From: Vescimonas sanitatis | GTDB lineage: Bacteria; Bacillota; Clostridia; Oscillospirales; Oscillospiraceae | Reading direction: 5' to 3' | DNA: 64,000 bases | Assembly: GCF_049060325.1 (NCBI RefSeq) | Contig: NZ_JBMGPW010000004.1 | Span: forward strand, 124,001-188,000 | Translations under genes and position numbers: made by a program | In this document: piece after piece, positions 35,266 to 45,073 of the stretch | Layout: every line of letters starts with the position of its first letter | Numbering within the stretch: position 1 is the first letter of the stretch | The notes under the pieces: model-generated | What the model saw: only the letters and a program-made list of their open reading frames with translations | Databases searched by the model: none | What the model was told of the DNA's origin: nothing

Positions 35266-36525
35266 ATGCCCCGTACCGCGGAGATCATCGCCGTGGGCAG
35301 CGAGCTGCTGACCGGCGGCGTGACCAATACGAATGCCGCGTTCCTCTCCCGGCTGCTGACTGCCGCCGGTGTGGAGGTGCTGTACCACACCACTGTGGAC
35401 GACGACGCGGCGCGGCTGGAAAAGGCCGTGACCATCGCAAGGGGACGGGCAGAGCTGCTGGTATTCACCGGCGGGCTGGGTCCCACCTACGACGATATGA
35501 CGAAAACGGCGGTGTGCGCCGCGCTGGACACGCCGCTGGTGTTCCACCCGGAGGTGGTGGAGGATATGCGGCGGTATTTCGACCGGGTATTCCGCCGGGA
35601 GATGCCGGAATGCGATATGCAGCAGGCCTATCTGCCGGAGGGGTGCACCGTGTTCCGCAATCCGGTGGGCACGGCCCCGGGGTGCGTGTTCACCGCCGGG
35701 GAGACCATGGCGGCGCTGCTGCCCGGCGTGCCCCGTGAGTGCCGCTATATGGCCGAGCACTGCCTGCTGCCCTGGCTGGAGCAGGTCCGGGGACAGACGG
35801 TGCGGTCACACACGCTGCATATCTTCGGCCTGACGGAGCCGCAGGTGCAGGAGCTGCTGGACGACCTGCTGCGGCGGGAGGCGGACATGACGCTGGCACC
35901 CTATGCCAAGCCGGGCGAGGTGATGCTGCAGCTGTCCGCCCGCGGGGCGGACGAGCGTGCCTGCGAGGCGCGGATGGCGCCGGTGCTGGCGGAGGTAAGG
36001 GCCCGGCTGGGCGCGTATCTCTACGGCGCGGACGTGTCCGGACTGGAGGAGACGGTGCTGACGCTGTGCCGGGAACGGGGACTGACGCTGGCGGCGGCGG
36101 AGAGCTGTACCGGCGGACTGATCGCCAAGCGGCTGACGGATATCCCCGGCGCGTCGCAGGTCTTTCTGGGCGGCGTAGTCAGCTATACGAACCATGTGAA
36201 GCAGCAGGTGCTGCACGTGCCGGAGAATTTGCTGGCGCGCTGCGGCGCGGTGTCGGCAGAGGTGGCCCGGGCCATGGCCCTGGGCGTCCGGGTGCTGACA
36301 GGCGCGGACCTGGCGGTGTCCGTCACCGGACTGGCCGGTCCCGACGGGGACGACCGGGGAAACCCGGTGGGCACCGTGTTCGTGGGGCTTTCCGCGCCGG
36401 AGGGCGTGACCGTGCGGCATCTGACATTGGGCGGCGACCGGGAGCGCATCCGGACGCTGTCTGCCCACCACGCTTTTGATATGCTGCGGCGTTATCTTAC
36501 CAATCTACCGATAGAAGGAGAATAA
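35266..36525 (+). CDS. cinA: Competence/damage-inducible protein CinA
   Basis: A 419-residue two-domain protein: MoCF-like N-terminal domain (1-170; IIAVGSELLTGGVTNTNAAFLS, FTGGLGPTYDDMT) and C-terminal NMN/ADP-ribose-processing domain (~260-415; AAAESCTGGLIAKRLTDIPGAS). CinA proteins recycle nicotinamide mononucleotide (PncC activity) and hydrolyse ADP-ribose. Bacillus and Streptococcus cinA lies next to recA; here it follows thiI by 12 nt and sits just before mismatch-repair genes. Confidence 0.92.
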   Translation: MPRTAEIIAVGSELLTGGVTNTNAAFLSRLLTAAGVEVLYHTTVDDDAARLEKAVTIARGRAELLVFTGGLGPTYDDMTKTAVCAALDTPLVFHPEVVEDMRRYFDRVFRREMPECDMQQAYLPEGCTVFRNPVGTAPGCVFTAGETMAALLPGVPRECRYMAEHCLLPWLEQVRGQTVRSHTLHIFGLTEPQVQELLDDLLRREADMTLAPYAKPGEVMLQLSARGADERACEARMAPVLAEVRARLGAYLYGADVSGLEETVLTLCRERGLTLAAAESCTGGLIAKRLTDIPGASQVFLGGVVSYTNHVKQQVLHVPENLLARCGAVSAEVARAMALGVRVLTGADLAVSVTGLAGPDGDDRGNPVGTVFVGLSAPEGVTVRHLTLGGDRERIRTLSAHHAFDMLRRYLTNLPIEGE

Positions 36526-36529
36526 AACC

Positions 36530-36997
36530 ATGGCAAAGAACAGCTACAAGGCCAACGTGAACCAGTACGCCAACCAGGAGGAGGCCATCCGCAAGGCCAA
36601 GGGCAACCCCAATAAGAATATCCATTCCAAGAAGAAGAACAGCAACTACGGCGGGTACACCACCGGCGCGTACATGGCCCAGAAGGTGGCCGAGAAGGTG
36701 AACCAGCAGGAGAAGGTGAAGCTGCCCACCTGGCTGAATGTGACGCTGATCGCGGAGTTTGCCGTGGTGCTGGTGATCCTGATCCTGCGCCTGACAGCCT
36801 TCAAGGACAGCGCGGTAATGACCCACCTGTCCTCCCTGACGCTGGGCATCACCTGCGGCACGCTGTTCTATATCCGCAAGTACAAGCACACGAAGAAAAC
36901 CAGCGCCATGTACAGCATCATCACCATTCTGCTGGTGGTCATGTGCCTGATGTACACCACCTTCGGAATTCTGGGCCTGCTGGGCTTTTTGGACTGA
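36530..36997 (+). CDS. Hypothetical small membrane protein
   Basis: A 155-residue protein with no family I recognise. The first ~65 residues are soluble, Lys/Asn/Gln-rich and likely cytosolic (NVNQYANQEEAIRKAKGN). Three hydrophobic segments follow at about 68-86, 94-110 and 126-150. The start is 4 nt after the cinA stop, with AAGGAG overlapping the end of cinA, so it is certainly co-translated. Being lodged between cinA and mutS it may be an accessory membrane factor, but nothing in the sequence says what it does. Confidence 0.75.
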   Translation: MAKNSYKANVNQYANQEEAIRKAKGNPNKNIHSKKKNSNYGGYTTGAYMAQKVAEKVNQQEKVKLPTWLNVTLIAEFAVVLVILILRLTAFKDSAVMTHLSSLTLGITCGTLFYIRKYKHTKKTSAMYSIITILLVVMCLMYTTFGILGLLGFLD

Positions 36998-37049
36998 GCG
37001 CCCCGCGCCGTAAGGCGCAGACTTTCCGGAGGGAGAAAGGAGCCGAGCT

Positions 37050-39644
37050 ATGGCTGAGCTGACACCCATGATGCGGCAGTATATGGAGGAGAAGGAGAAG
37101 CACCCCGACTCCCTGCTGTTTTTCCGGCTGGGTGATTTTTACGAGATGTTCGGGCCGGATGCCCGGACGGCGTCGAGGGAGCTGGACCTGGCCCTGACCA
37201 CCAGGGACAAGGACAAGAGCAAGTCCGACGAGGAGCGCATCCCCATGTGCGGCGTGCCGTATCACTCCGCCGAGGGGTATATCGCGCGGCTGATCGCCAA
37301 GGGGTACAAGGTGTCCATCTGCGAGCAGATGGAGGACCCGGCTCTGGCCAAGGGGCTGGTGAAGCGGGAGATCATCCGTACCGTCACCCCCGGCACGGTG
37401 CTGGACGAGGCATGCCTGGACGCGGGGCGCAGCAACTATCTGTGCGGCGTGTATCTGACAGACACGGCGGCGGGACTGTGCGCGGCGGACATCTCCACCG
37501 GGCAGGCCCAGGTGACGGCGTTCACCGGGGCGCAGCGGTTGACGGGGCTGATCAACGAGCTGGGGCGCTTCGCCCCGGCGGAGGCGGTGATGAACGCCGC
37601 GGCCTATGACGACCCGGCGCTGACCGCCGCGCTGGAGGAGCGCTTTTCCTGCCGGCGGGAGAGGCTGGCGGAGGGGCGGTTCGACGTGTCGGACGCGGAG
37701 AAGAAGGTGCGGCTGCAATTCGGCGAGGCGGCGCTGCGGGACCTGCCCCGGAATGAGAGTGCACCGCTGCTGGCGCTGGGCGGACTGCTGACGTATCTCT
37801 ACGAGACGCAGAAGACCGACGTGAAGCAGCTGGATAAGCTGGAGTGGTACCGGACGGGACAGTTCATGGAGCTGGACCTGACGGCCCGGCGCAATCTGGA
37901 GCTGACGGAGACGCTGCGGGGCAAGGAGAAGAAGGGCAGCCTGCTGTGGGTGCTGGATAAGACCAAGACGCCCATGGGCGCGCGGAACCTGCGGATGTGG
38001 CTGCAGCAGCCGCTGCTGAACGTGGCGGCCATCGACCGGCGGCTGAATGCCGTGGCGGCGCTGACGGACAACACCGTGGGCCGCCAGGAGCTGCGGCTGG
38101 CCCTGACCGGCATGGGCGACATGGAACGGCTGATGAGCCGGATCGTCTACGGCACCGCCGGAGCCAGGGACCTGGTGAACCTGCGGGCGGCGCTGGAGCA
38201 CCTGCCGGAGATCAAGCGGTGCCTGACGCCGTTCCGGACAGGGGCGCTGGGAAAGCTGGACGAGCAGCTGGAGACGCTGGAGGACATCAGCGGGCGCATT
38301 GCCGCCGTGCTGGTGGACGAGCCGCCGTTCTCCGTCCGGGAGGGCGGCATGATCCGCGAGGGCTATGACGATGAGGTGGACCGGCTGCGGGGGATACTCT
38401 CCGGCGGCAAGGGGTTTATCGCGCAGCTGGAGGCTCGTGAGAAGGAGAAGACCGGCATCCGTACCCTGAAGGTGGGGTACAACAAGGTGTTCGGATACTA
38501 TATCGAGGTGAGCAACTCCTTTAAGGACCAGGTGCCGGCGGACTACATACGCAAGCAGACGCTGGTGAACGGCGAGCGCTATATCACCCAGGAGCTGAAG
38601 GACCTGGAGCATGAGGTGCTCACCGCCCATGACCGGGACGCGGCACTGGAATACGACCTGTTCGCCGCGCTGCGGACAGAGGCGGCGGGACAGGTGACGC
38701 GGGTGCAGCTGGCGGCATCGCTGATCGCGCAGCTGGACACGCTGTGCGCCTTTGCCGAGGTAGCGGCCCAGAACCACTACTGTCGGCCGGAGGTGGACGA
38801 GTCCGGGGTCATCGAGATCACGGCGGGACGCCATCCGGTGGTGGAAAAGGTGCGGGGCGACGCATTCTTTGTGCCCAACGACACCCACATGGGCGCAAAG
38901 GAGGACCGGGTGGCCATCATCACCGGTCCCAACATGGCCGGTAAGTCCACCTATATGCGTCAGGTGGCACTGATCGTGCTGATGGCCCAGGTGGGGTGCT
39001 TTGTCCCCGCCCAGCGGGCGCATATCGGCGTGGTGGACCGCATTTTCACCCGCATCGGCGCCAGCGATGACCTGGCGGCGGGACAGTCCACCTTCATGGT
39101 GGAGATGACCGAGGTGTCGGAGCTGCTTCGCTGCGCCACGAAGAACAGCCTGCTCATTCTGGATGAGATCGGCCGGGGTACGTCTACATTCGACGGAATG
39201 TCCATTGCCCGGGCGGTGCTGGAGCACTGCGCCGGGAAGCTGAAGGCCAAGACGCTGTTCGCTACCCATTATCATGAGCTGACCACGCTGGAGCAGGAGC
39301 TGCCCAACGTGCGGAACTACAACGTGGCCGTCCACGCCCGGGGCGAGGATATCGTCTTTCTGCGGAAGATCGTCCCCGGCGGCGCGGACCGGAGCTACGG
39401 CATCGAGGTGGCCAAGCTGGCGGGCCTGCCGGACACGGTGCTCAAGCGGGCGCGGGAGATCCTGCGGGAGCTGGAGAGCCAGCCCCGGCAGCCCCACACC
39501 CCGGCGGCGCGGGAGGACCAGGTATCCCTGGAGGGCATGGCCGAGGGCGCCGTGGCGGATATCATCCGCCGGACGCAGGTAGACGCGCTGAGCCCCCTGG
39601 AGGCGCTGAACCTGCTGTATGAACTGAAGAGCAAGCTGCAATAG
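37050..39644 (+). CDS. mutS: DNA mismatch repair protein MutS
   Basis: An 864-residue MutS1. The mismatch-reading wedge is in FFRLGDFYEMFGPDA (Phe-x-Glu: FYE), followed by connector, lever and clamp domains. The ABC ATPase has GPNMAGKSTYMRQ (Walker A), the signature STFMVEMTE and DEIGRGTSTFDG (Walker B). It recognises mispairs and recruits MutL. There is a second, purine-rich GGAGG before the ATG. MutL follows after 16 nt. Confidence 0.97.
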   Translation: MAELTPMMRQYMEEKEKHPDSLLFFRLGDFYEMFGPDARTASRELDLALTTRDKDKSKSDEERIPMCGVPYHSAEGYIARLIAKGYKVSICEQMEDPALAKGLVKREIIRTVTPGTVLDEACLDAGRSNYLCGVYLTDTAAGLCAADISTGQAQVTAFTGAQRLTGLINELGRFAPAEAVMNAAAYDDPALTAALEERFSCRRERLAEGRFDVSDAEKKVRLQFGEAALRDLPRNESAPLLALGGLLTYLYETQKTDVKQLDKLEWYRTGQFMELDLTARRNLELTETLRGKEKKGSLLWVLDKTKTPMGARNLRMWLQQPLLNVAAIDRRLNAVAALTDNTVGRQELRLALTGMGDMERLMSRIVYGTAGARDLVNLRAALEHLPEIKRCLTPFRTGALGKLDEQLETLEDISGRIAAVLVDEPPFSVREGGMIREGYDDEVDRLRGILSGGKGFIAQLEAREKEKTGIRTLKVGYNKVFGYYIEVSNSFKDQVPADYIRKQTLVNGERYITQELKDLEHEVLTAHDRDAALEYDLFAALRTEAAGQVTRVQLAASLIAQLDTLCAFAEVAAQNHYCRPEVDESGVIEITAGRHPVVEKVRGDAFFVPNDTHMGAKEDRVAIITGPNMAGKSTYMRQVALIVLMAQVGCFVPAQRAHIGVVDRIFTRIGASDDLAAGQSTFMVEMTEVSELLRCATKNSLLILDEIGRGTSTFDGMSIARAVLEHCAGKLKAKTLFATHYHELTTLEQELPNVRNYNVAVHARGEDIVFLRKIVPGGADRSYGIEVAKLAGLPDTVLKRAREILRELESQPRQPHTPAAREDQVSLEGMAEGAVADIIRRTQVDALSPLEALNLLYELKSKLQ

Positions 39645-39660
39645 AAAAGGAGTGAATACC

Positions 39661-41613
39661 ATGCCGCAGATACAACAACTGCCTGCCCATATTGCCGATC
39701 TCATCGCTGCCGGCGAGGTGGTGGAGCGCCCCGCCAGCGTGTGCAAGGAGCTGCTGGAGAACGCTTTGGACGCCGGGGCGTCCGCCGTATCCGTGGAGCT
39801 GGAGCACGGCGGCATGACGTATCTGCGGGTGACGGACAACGGCTGCGGCATCGCGCCGGAGCAGCTGCCTACCGCGTTTCTGCGCCACGCCACCAGCAAG
39901 CTGCGCCGGGCGGAGGACCTGGCGGCTATCGGGACGCTGGGCTTCCGGGGCGAGGCGCTGGCGGCCATCGCCGCCGTGTCACGGCTGGATATTTTCTCCC
40001 GTGCGCGGGGCGCCGACAGCGGCGCGTCCCTGCATCTGGAGGGCGGCGTACCCGGTGAGGTCACGGCCGCCGGGTGCCCGGAGGGCACCACCGTGTGTGT
40101 GCGGGACCTGTTTTACAACACCCCGGCGCGAATGAAATTCATGAAAAAGGACAGTGCCGAGGGCGCGGCGGCTGCCGCTGTGGTGACACAGCTGGCGCTC
40201 AGCCACCCGGAGGTGTCCTTCAAGCTGCTGCGGGATGGGCAGGAGGTGCTGCACACCCCCGGCGACGGGCAGCTGCTGTCGGCGATCTACGCTGCCCTGG
40301 GCCGGGATTTTGCCAAAAGTCTGCTGGAGGTGGACGGCGGCAGCGGCGATGTGCGGGCCAGCGGCTTTGTGAGCAGTCCCGCCGCGGGACACGGTACCCG
40401 GGCGCGGCAGCTGTTCTTTGTCAACGGGCGGCTGGTAAAAAGCCAGCTGCTGACCGCCGCCGTGGAGGAGGCCTACCGCAACCGGCTGCTGAAAGGGAAG
40501 TTCCCCGGCTGTGTGCTGCACATCACGCTGCCGGTGAACGAGGTGGACGTGAACGTCCACCCGGCCAAGACGGTGGTGAAATTCGCCGCCGAGAAAGCGG
40601 TGTTCGACGCGGTGCACTACACCGTGAAAGACGCGCTGGACGGCGAGGGGCGGCCAAAAGCGGCGGAAAAGCCCTTCTATCAGACCATGACGGCACAGGA
40701 ATTCCTGAAACGGCCGAACGCGCCAAAGCCTTCGCAGGCGGTGACGCTGCCCGCGGGGAAGGCCATCGGCTCGGCACCCGCAAGACCGGCGGCTACGGAG
40801 CCGGTCAGACCCGCGCCCGCTCCCGCCCCGGTCACGCCGGTGATGGCGGTGCACGACGTGGTGTGCCGGCCGGACAAGCCGTTCACGGCACCGGCCGCGC
40901 CGGGCGTGGTGTATCACATCACACCGCCGGAGGTCCGCACACCGGCGGAGGAAACGGCGGAACGACCGGAGACGACGCCCTCCCCTGCCCCGGCCGCGGA
41001 GCCGGAGCAGCAGGAGATCGCCATGCCGGAGGGCCCCGCCGCGGCGGAGCAGCCCTGGCGCGTGGCGGGCGAGGTGCTGAAGACGTATATCATCTGCGAG
41101 GACGCGGAACGGAACGTGTGGCTCATTGACAAGCACGCCGCCCACGAGAGAATGCGGTTCGACGCGCTGAAGGCGCGCACGGAGCCGCCCATGCGGCAGC
41201 TGCTGCTGACGCCGGCGGCGGTGACGCTGGCGGCGGAGGAATACACCGCCGTGCTGGAAAATCTGGAGCTGCTGGCGGACTGCGGGTTCTTGTGCGAGGA
41301 CTTCGGCGACGGCACGGTGCTGGTGCGGGAGGTGCCCGACGATGTGCGGGCCGAGGACGCCGCCGCCACGCTGGAGGAGTTGGCGCAGAAGCTGCGCCTG
41401 CACAGCGCGGACCGGGCGGCCCTGCGGGACGAGGTGCTGCACACCGTGGCCTGCAAGAGCGCCATCAAGGCCGGTATGACCAGCGATCCGGCGGAGCTGC
41501 GGGCGCTGGCGGCGCAGGTGCAGTCCGGCGCGGTGCGCTACTGCCCCCACGGGCGGCCCGTGGCGGTGAAGCTGAGGGAATACGAGATCGAAAAAATGTT
41601 CAAACGGGCGTAA
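39661..41613 (+). CDS. mutL: DNA mismatch repair endonuclease MutL
   Basis: A 650-residue MutL. The N-terminal GHKL ATPase has ELLENALDAGA, DNGCGI and GFRGEAL; a long Pro/Ala-rich linker (~340-455) leads to the C-terminal dimerisation domain. The endonuclease site is intact in form: DKHAAHERM (usual DQHAxxER), CKSAIKAG and CPHGRP. Thus nicking by MutL itself is expected, as in bacteria without MutH. The start is ATG 39661, 8 nt after AAGGAG; an upstream GTG overlaps that site. Confidence 0.96.
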   Translation: MPQIQQLPAHIADLIAAGEVVERPASVCKELLENALDAGASAVSVELEHGGMTYLRVTDNGCGIAPEQLPTAFLRHATSKLRRAEDLAAIGTLGFRGEALAAIAAVSRLDIFSRARGADSGASLHLEGGVPGEVTAAGCPEGTTVCVRDLFYNTPARMKFMKKDSAEGAAAAAVVTQLALSHPEVSFKLLRDGQEVLHTPGDGQLLSAIYAALGRDFAKSLLEVDGGSGDVRASGFVSSPAAGHGTRARQLFFVNGRLVKSQLLTAAVEEAYRNRLLKGKFPGCVLHITLPVNEVDVNVHPAKTVVKFAAEKAVFDAVHYTVKDALDGEGRPKAAEKPFYQTMTAQEFLKRPNAPKPSQAVTLPAGKAIGSAPARPAATEPVRPAPAPAPVTPVMAVHDVVCRPDKPFTAPAAPGVVYHITPPEVRTPAEETAERPETTPSPAPAAEPEQQEIAMPEGPAAAEQPWRVAGEVLKTYIICEDAERNVWLIDKHAAHERMRFDALKARTEPPMRQLLLTPAAVTLAAEEYTAVLENLELLADCGFLCEDFGDGTVLVREVPDDVRAEDAAATLEELAQKLRLHSADRAALRDEVLHTVACKSAIKAGMTSDPAELRALAAQVQSGAVRYCPHGRPVAVKLREYEIEKMFKRA

Positions 41614-41627
41614 AGCCGCGTCTCTTC

Positions 41628-41697
41628 CGTTCTGCCATCGCCGGGTCGGCTTGCTGTACACAAAGTACAGCGGCACCGTCCCGTCATCGGCAGAACG
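41628..41697 (+). repeat. Dispersed inverted-repeat element, copy 5
   Basis: A 70-bp element in the mutL-miaA gap with perfect 9-bp ends CGTTCTGCC / GGCAGAACG, and an internal hairpin GCTGTAC-ACAAA-GTACAGC. The ends agree with those at 13.2 and 33.7 kb, but the internal hairpin is unrelated in sequence. Confidence 0.8.
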
Positions 41698-41764
41698 AAA
41701 AATCCACGACTTTACAGGCCATAACGGCGCTGCGGCGCTTTCCAAAACGGATCGAGGTGAGGAC

Positions 41765-42709
41765 ATGGACAACAAGGTCGTCTGCGTGGTGGGGCCCACG
41801 GCCTGCGGCAAGACGAAGATGGGTGTGGCGCTGGCCAAGCGCTTCGGCGGCGAGGTGGTGTCCGTGGACTCCATGCAGATATACCGGGGCATGACCATCG
41901 GCACCGCCGCCCCCACGGCGGAGGAGATGGAGGGCGTGCCCCACCACATGGTGGCCGTGGCGGACCCGGCGGAGAGCTGGTCCGTGGCCCGGTACGTCCG
42001 GGAGGCGGACGCGTGTGTGCAGGACATCCTGCGGCGGGGAAAGCGGCCGGTGCTGGTGGGGGGCACGGGGCTGTATCTGGACGCGCTGGTGCGGGGGCAG
42101 GACTTTGCCGCCGGCAGCCAGGGCGGGGAGATACGCCGGGAATTGCAGGAAAAGCTGGCGAAGGATGGCGCGGAGGCGCTGCTGGAGGCGCTGCGGGCCG
42201 TGGACCCGGAGAGCGCGGCGCGGCTGCACCTGCGGGACGAAAAGCGGATCGTCCGGGCGCTGGAGGTCTATTACGAGACGGGGGAGACTATCGGGGCGCA
42301 CGACAGAAAAAGCCGGGAGGCACCGCCCCGGTACGACGCGGCGTACATCGGCCTGGCCTTCCGGGACCGGGAGGATATGAAGGAGCGCATCGACCGGCGG
42401 GTGGACGCGATGGTGGCGCAGGGGCTGCTGCGGGAGGTGGAGACACTGCTGCAAAGCGGCCTGCCCCGGAACGCCACGGCCCTGCAGGCCATCGGGTACA
42501 AGCAGTTTCTGGCGGTGGCCGAGGGCCGCGCCACCACGGCCGAGGCCATCGAGGAGGTGAAGCTGCGGTCACGGCAGTACGCCAAGCGGCAGCTGACCTG
42601 GCTGCGGCGCAACGAGGCCATCCACTGGATATTATGGGAAAAAACGCCGGATTTTTCGGCGGGGTTACAAAATGCGACAGAATTCCTCCTGTCCGCCGGG
42701 GTATGCTGA
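41765..42709 (+). CDS. miaA: tRNA dimethylallyltransferase MiaA
   Basis: A 314-residue enzyme with P-loop GPTACGKT (10-17), VSVDSMQIYRGMTIGTA, and the C-terminal tRNA-binding part (RQYAKRQLTWLRRN). It adds dimethylallyl to A37 of tRNAs reading U-initial codons. The start at 41765 (MDNKVVCVVG) has GAGGTGAGG upstream; the frame stays open further up through the repeat element but with no ribosome-binding site. hfq follows, as in many bacteria. Confidence 0.95.
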   Translation: MDNKVVCVVGPTACGKTKMGVALAKRFGGEVVSVDSMQIYRGMTIGTAAPTAEEMEGVPHHMVAVADPAESWSVARYVREADACVQDILRRGKRPVLVGGTGLYLDALVRGQDFAAGSQGGEIRRELQEKLAKDGAEALLEALRAVDPESAARLHLRDEKRIVRALEVYYETGETIGAHDRKSREAPPRYDAAYIGLAFRDREDMKERIDRRVDAMVAQGLLREVETLLQSGLPRNATALQAIGYKQFLAVAEGRATTAEAIEEVKLRSRQYAKRQLTWLRRNEAIHWILWEKTPDFSAGLQNATEFLLSAGVC

Positions 42710-42773
42710 TAGCGGCGGGCGGAGGCAGATATTGTGCATATCGTCCGTACAGACATACAAGGAGTGGACGATC

Positions 42774-43004
42774 ATGCAGAAGACAAACAACTTACAGGAT
42801 ATCTTTCTTACCAAGGCCCGGAAGGAGAACGTGCCGGTGACACTGTTCCTGGTGAACGGCTTTCAGCTGCGGGGCGTCATCACGGGGTTCGACTGCTTCG
42901 TGGTGGTGCTGGACAGCGAGGGGCGGCAGCAGGTGATCTACAAGCACGCCATCTCCACCATCGCGCCGGCGCGGAATGTCACGCTGTGGGAGGACGCGGA
43001 GTAA
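42774..43004 (+). CDS. hfq: RNA chaperone Hfq
   Basis: A 76-residue Sm-like protein: Sm1 (LQDIFLTKARKENVPVTLFL, GFQLRGVITGFDCF) and Sm2 (VIYKHAISTI) motifs. It forms a hexameric ring that binds poly-U and A-rich RNA. There is no long C-terminal tail. AAGGAG lies 7 nt before the ATG at 42774. It follows miaA by 64 nt. Confidence 0.95.
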   Translation: MQKTNNLQDIFLTKARKENVPVTLFLVNGFQLRGVITGFDCFVVVLDSEGRQQVIYKHAISTIAPARNVTLWEDAE

Positions 43005-43030
43005 GAGAACATAGACAAAGAGGGAAGCCC

Positions 43031-44290
43031 ATGAACAACACCCCAGACAATAACACAAACATCCCGGCGGGGAACAACAAGCGCTCGTCGCCGCTTTTGA
43101 AGGTGCTGCCTATCGCGGTGCTGGCGGCGGTGCTGGTGTACTTCGCCGCGCAGGTATACAACTACTTTGCCGACCCGATGACCATCACGCTGGTCTATGA
43201 GGCACAGGCGGAGGACGTTATCTCCATGGAGGGCTGGCTGGTGCGGACGGAGGAGCCGCTGCCCGGCCAGACCGGCACCGTGTCCCGGGCTGTGCAGGAG
43301 GGACAGCGGGTGGCCGCCGGCGAGACGGTGGCCACGGTGTACAGCGACGACAGCGCTTTGCAGACCGTCAGCCGGATCGAGACGCTGGAATTGCAGCTGC
43401 AGCAGCTGCAGTTCGCCCTGACGTCCTATCTGGACCCGGATGCGGCGCTGAAACTGGATACGTCCATCACCGGCGACATCCTGGCCCTGCGGCAGACGCT
43501 GAGCGCCGGGGACTATGCCGCGGCGGAGAGCGACCTGGCGGCGCTGAAGGCCGCCGTGCTGAAGCGGGACCACGGGAGCTATACGTCACAGGAGGAGATA
43601 CAGGCGCAGATCAAGTCGGTGGAAAGCGAGATACAGCAGCAGAAAGCCGCGCTGTCCGGCGCGAAGACCGTGACCGCCAAGGTCTCCGGCACCTATTCCG
43701 CCGTGTGCGACGGGTACGAGAGCGTACTGACGGAGGCGTTTCTGGAGGACGTGACGCCGGGCAAGCTGAACGGCGTGAAGGCGGCGGCGGAGCAGAGCAA
43801 CGTGGGCAAGCTGATCTACGGCGACACCTGGTACTATGCGGTGGTGCTGCCGGCGGAGCAGGCGGCGGCGCTGAAGGATATGGGCCGGGTGGATGTGCGT
43901 CTGGCCAAGGGCTTTGACCAGAGCATCCGCATGAGCGTGGTGTCCGTGTCCCGGGAGGAGAACGGCCAGGCGGCGGTGGTGCTGTCCAGCACACGGTATC
44001 TGGCACAGACCACGCTGCTGCGTCATCAGGCGGCGGACGCGGTGCTGCACACCTATCAGGGACTGCGGGTACCGGCCGACGCGCTGCGGGTCAGCGCGGA
44101 CGGCACCACCGGCGTGTACTGTGTGGACGGCGAGAACGCCTCCTTCCGGCCGATCGAGCTGGTATATCAGGGGGAGGGCTACGCGCTGGTGAAGCCCGCC
44201 GAGGGCGTGCGGGACACACAGACCCTGCGCTCCGGCGATCAGGTCATCGCCACGTCCGGCGAGCTGTATGACGGCAAGGTCATCCGATAA
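43031..44290 (+). CDS. HlyD-like membrane fusion protein
   Basis: A 419-residue protein with a short cytosolic N-terminus (1-24), one membrane segment (~25-45) and an extracellular part. The latter has a biotinyl/lipoyl-like half motif (GQTGTVSRAVQEGQRVAAGETVATVYSDD), a predicted coiled coil (~110-215) and a C-terminal beta region. This is the layout of adaptor subunits of efflux or secretion systems, but no transporter gene is adjacent. Instead it lies in the hfq-yggS-sepF-divIVA run, so a role in cell-envelope or division biology is as likely as export. The function is open. Confidence 0.7.
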   Translation: MNNTPDNNTNIPAGNNKRSSPLLKVLPIAVLAAVLVYFAAQVYNYFADPMTITLVYEAQAEDVISMEGWLVRTEEPLPGQTGTVSRAVQEGQRVAAGETVATVYSDDSALQTVSRIETLELQLQQLQFALTSYLDPDAALKLDTSITGDILALRQTLSAGDYAAAESDLAALKAAVLKRDHGSYTSQEEIQAQIKSVESEIQQQKAALSGAKTVTAKVSGTYSAVCDGYESVLTEAFLEDVTPGKLNGVKAAAEQSNVGKLIYGDTWYYAVVLPAEQAAALKDMGRVDVRLAKGFDQSIRMSVVSVSREENGQAAVVLSSTRYLAQTTLLRHQAADAVLHTYQGLRVPADALRVSADGTTGVYCVDGENASFRPIELVYQGEGYALVKPAEGVRDTQTLRSGDQVIATSGELYDGKVIR

Positions 44291-44358
44291 ACACGGCGGC
44301 ACCCGCCTCCAGCGGGCGCACGCGGCTTAGATACGAAAGAGACAAGGAGGCACAAGCG

Positions 44359-45054
44359 ATGTCTATTCGGGAAAATTTGGAAGCGATCCGCGCCGAGATC
44401 GACGCGGCGGCACGGGAGACGGGCCGCACCGGGGCGGATATCACGCTGGTGGGCGCCAGCAAGATGAACGATGCCGCCGCCTGCCAGGAGGCCATCGCCG
44501 CCGGCATCGACGCCCTGGGCGAGAACCGGGTGCAGGAGATGACCGCAAAGCTGGCGGAGGATGCCTATCGCGGCGCGCCGCTGCATTTCATTGGCCACTT
44601 GCAGCGCAACAAGGTGAAGCAGGTGGTGGGCAAGGTGGCCCTGATCCAGTCCATCGGCTCGCCGGAGCTGTTGGCCGAGGTGGACAAGCAGGCGGAAAAG
44701 CTGGGCATCGTGCAGGATATCCTGCTGGAGGTGAACATCGGCGGCGAGGCGGCCAAAAGCGGCTTTGCGCCGCAGGAGGTGGAAAACGCGGCGGCACAGG
44801 CGAAGGAAATGGGCCATGTGCGGGTGCGGGGACTGATGACCATCCCCCCGGCGGACGCCACACGGGAAGAAAATGTGGTATATTTTCAAAAAGTACAGGC
44901 ACTATATGTTGACATAAACAGAAAAATGTACGATAATGGATTAGAATATCTTTCTATGGGTATGAGCGGCGATTTTGCCGATGCCATTCGCGCGGGGGCC
45001 AACATGGTCCGCGTGGGCACCGCCATTTTCGGCGCAAGAGACTATTCCAAATAA
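44359..45054 (+). CDS. yggS: YggS/PLPBP-family pyridoxal phosphate homeostasis protein
   Basis: A 231-residue single TIM-barrel protein with the PLP-lysine at about K35 (LVGASKMND) and the ending SMGMSGDFADAIRAGANMVRVGTAIFG. These proteins bind PLP without known catalysis and keep B6 levels balanced. The gene is next to sepF in many Gram-positives, as here (20-nt gap). AAGGAGG lies before the ATG. Confidence 0.94.
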   Translation: MSIRENLEAIRAEIDAAARETGRTGADITLVGASKMNDAAACQEAIAAGIDALGENRVQEMTAKLAEDAYRGAPLHFIGHLQRNKVKQVVGKVALIQSIGSPELLAEVDKQAEKLGIVQDILLEVNIGGEAAKSGFAPQEVENAAAQAKEMGHVRVRGLMTIPPADATREENVVYFQKVQALYVDINRKMYDNGLEYLSMGMSGDFADAIRAGANMVRVGTAIFGARDYSK

Positions 45055-45073
45055 TACGCGGGAGGTATTGCAC

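Noticed and set aside
36939..40091. Long minus-strand frame antisense to mutS
   Set aside because: Shadow of mutS/mutL, no independent support.
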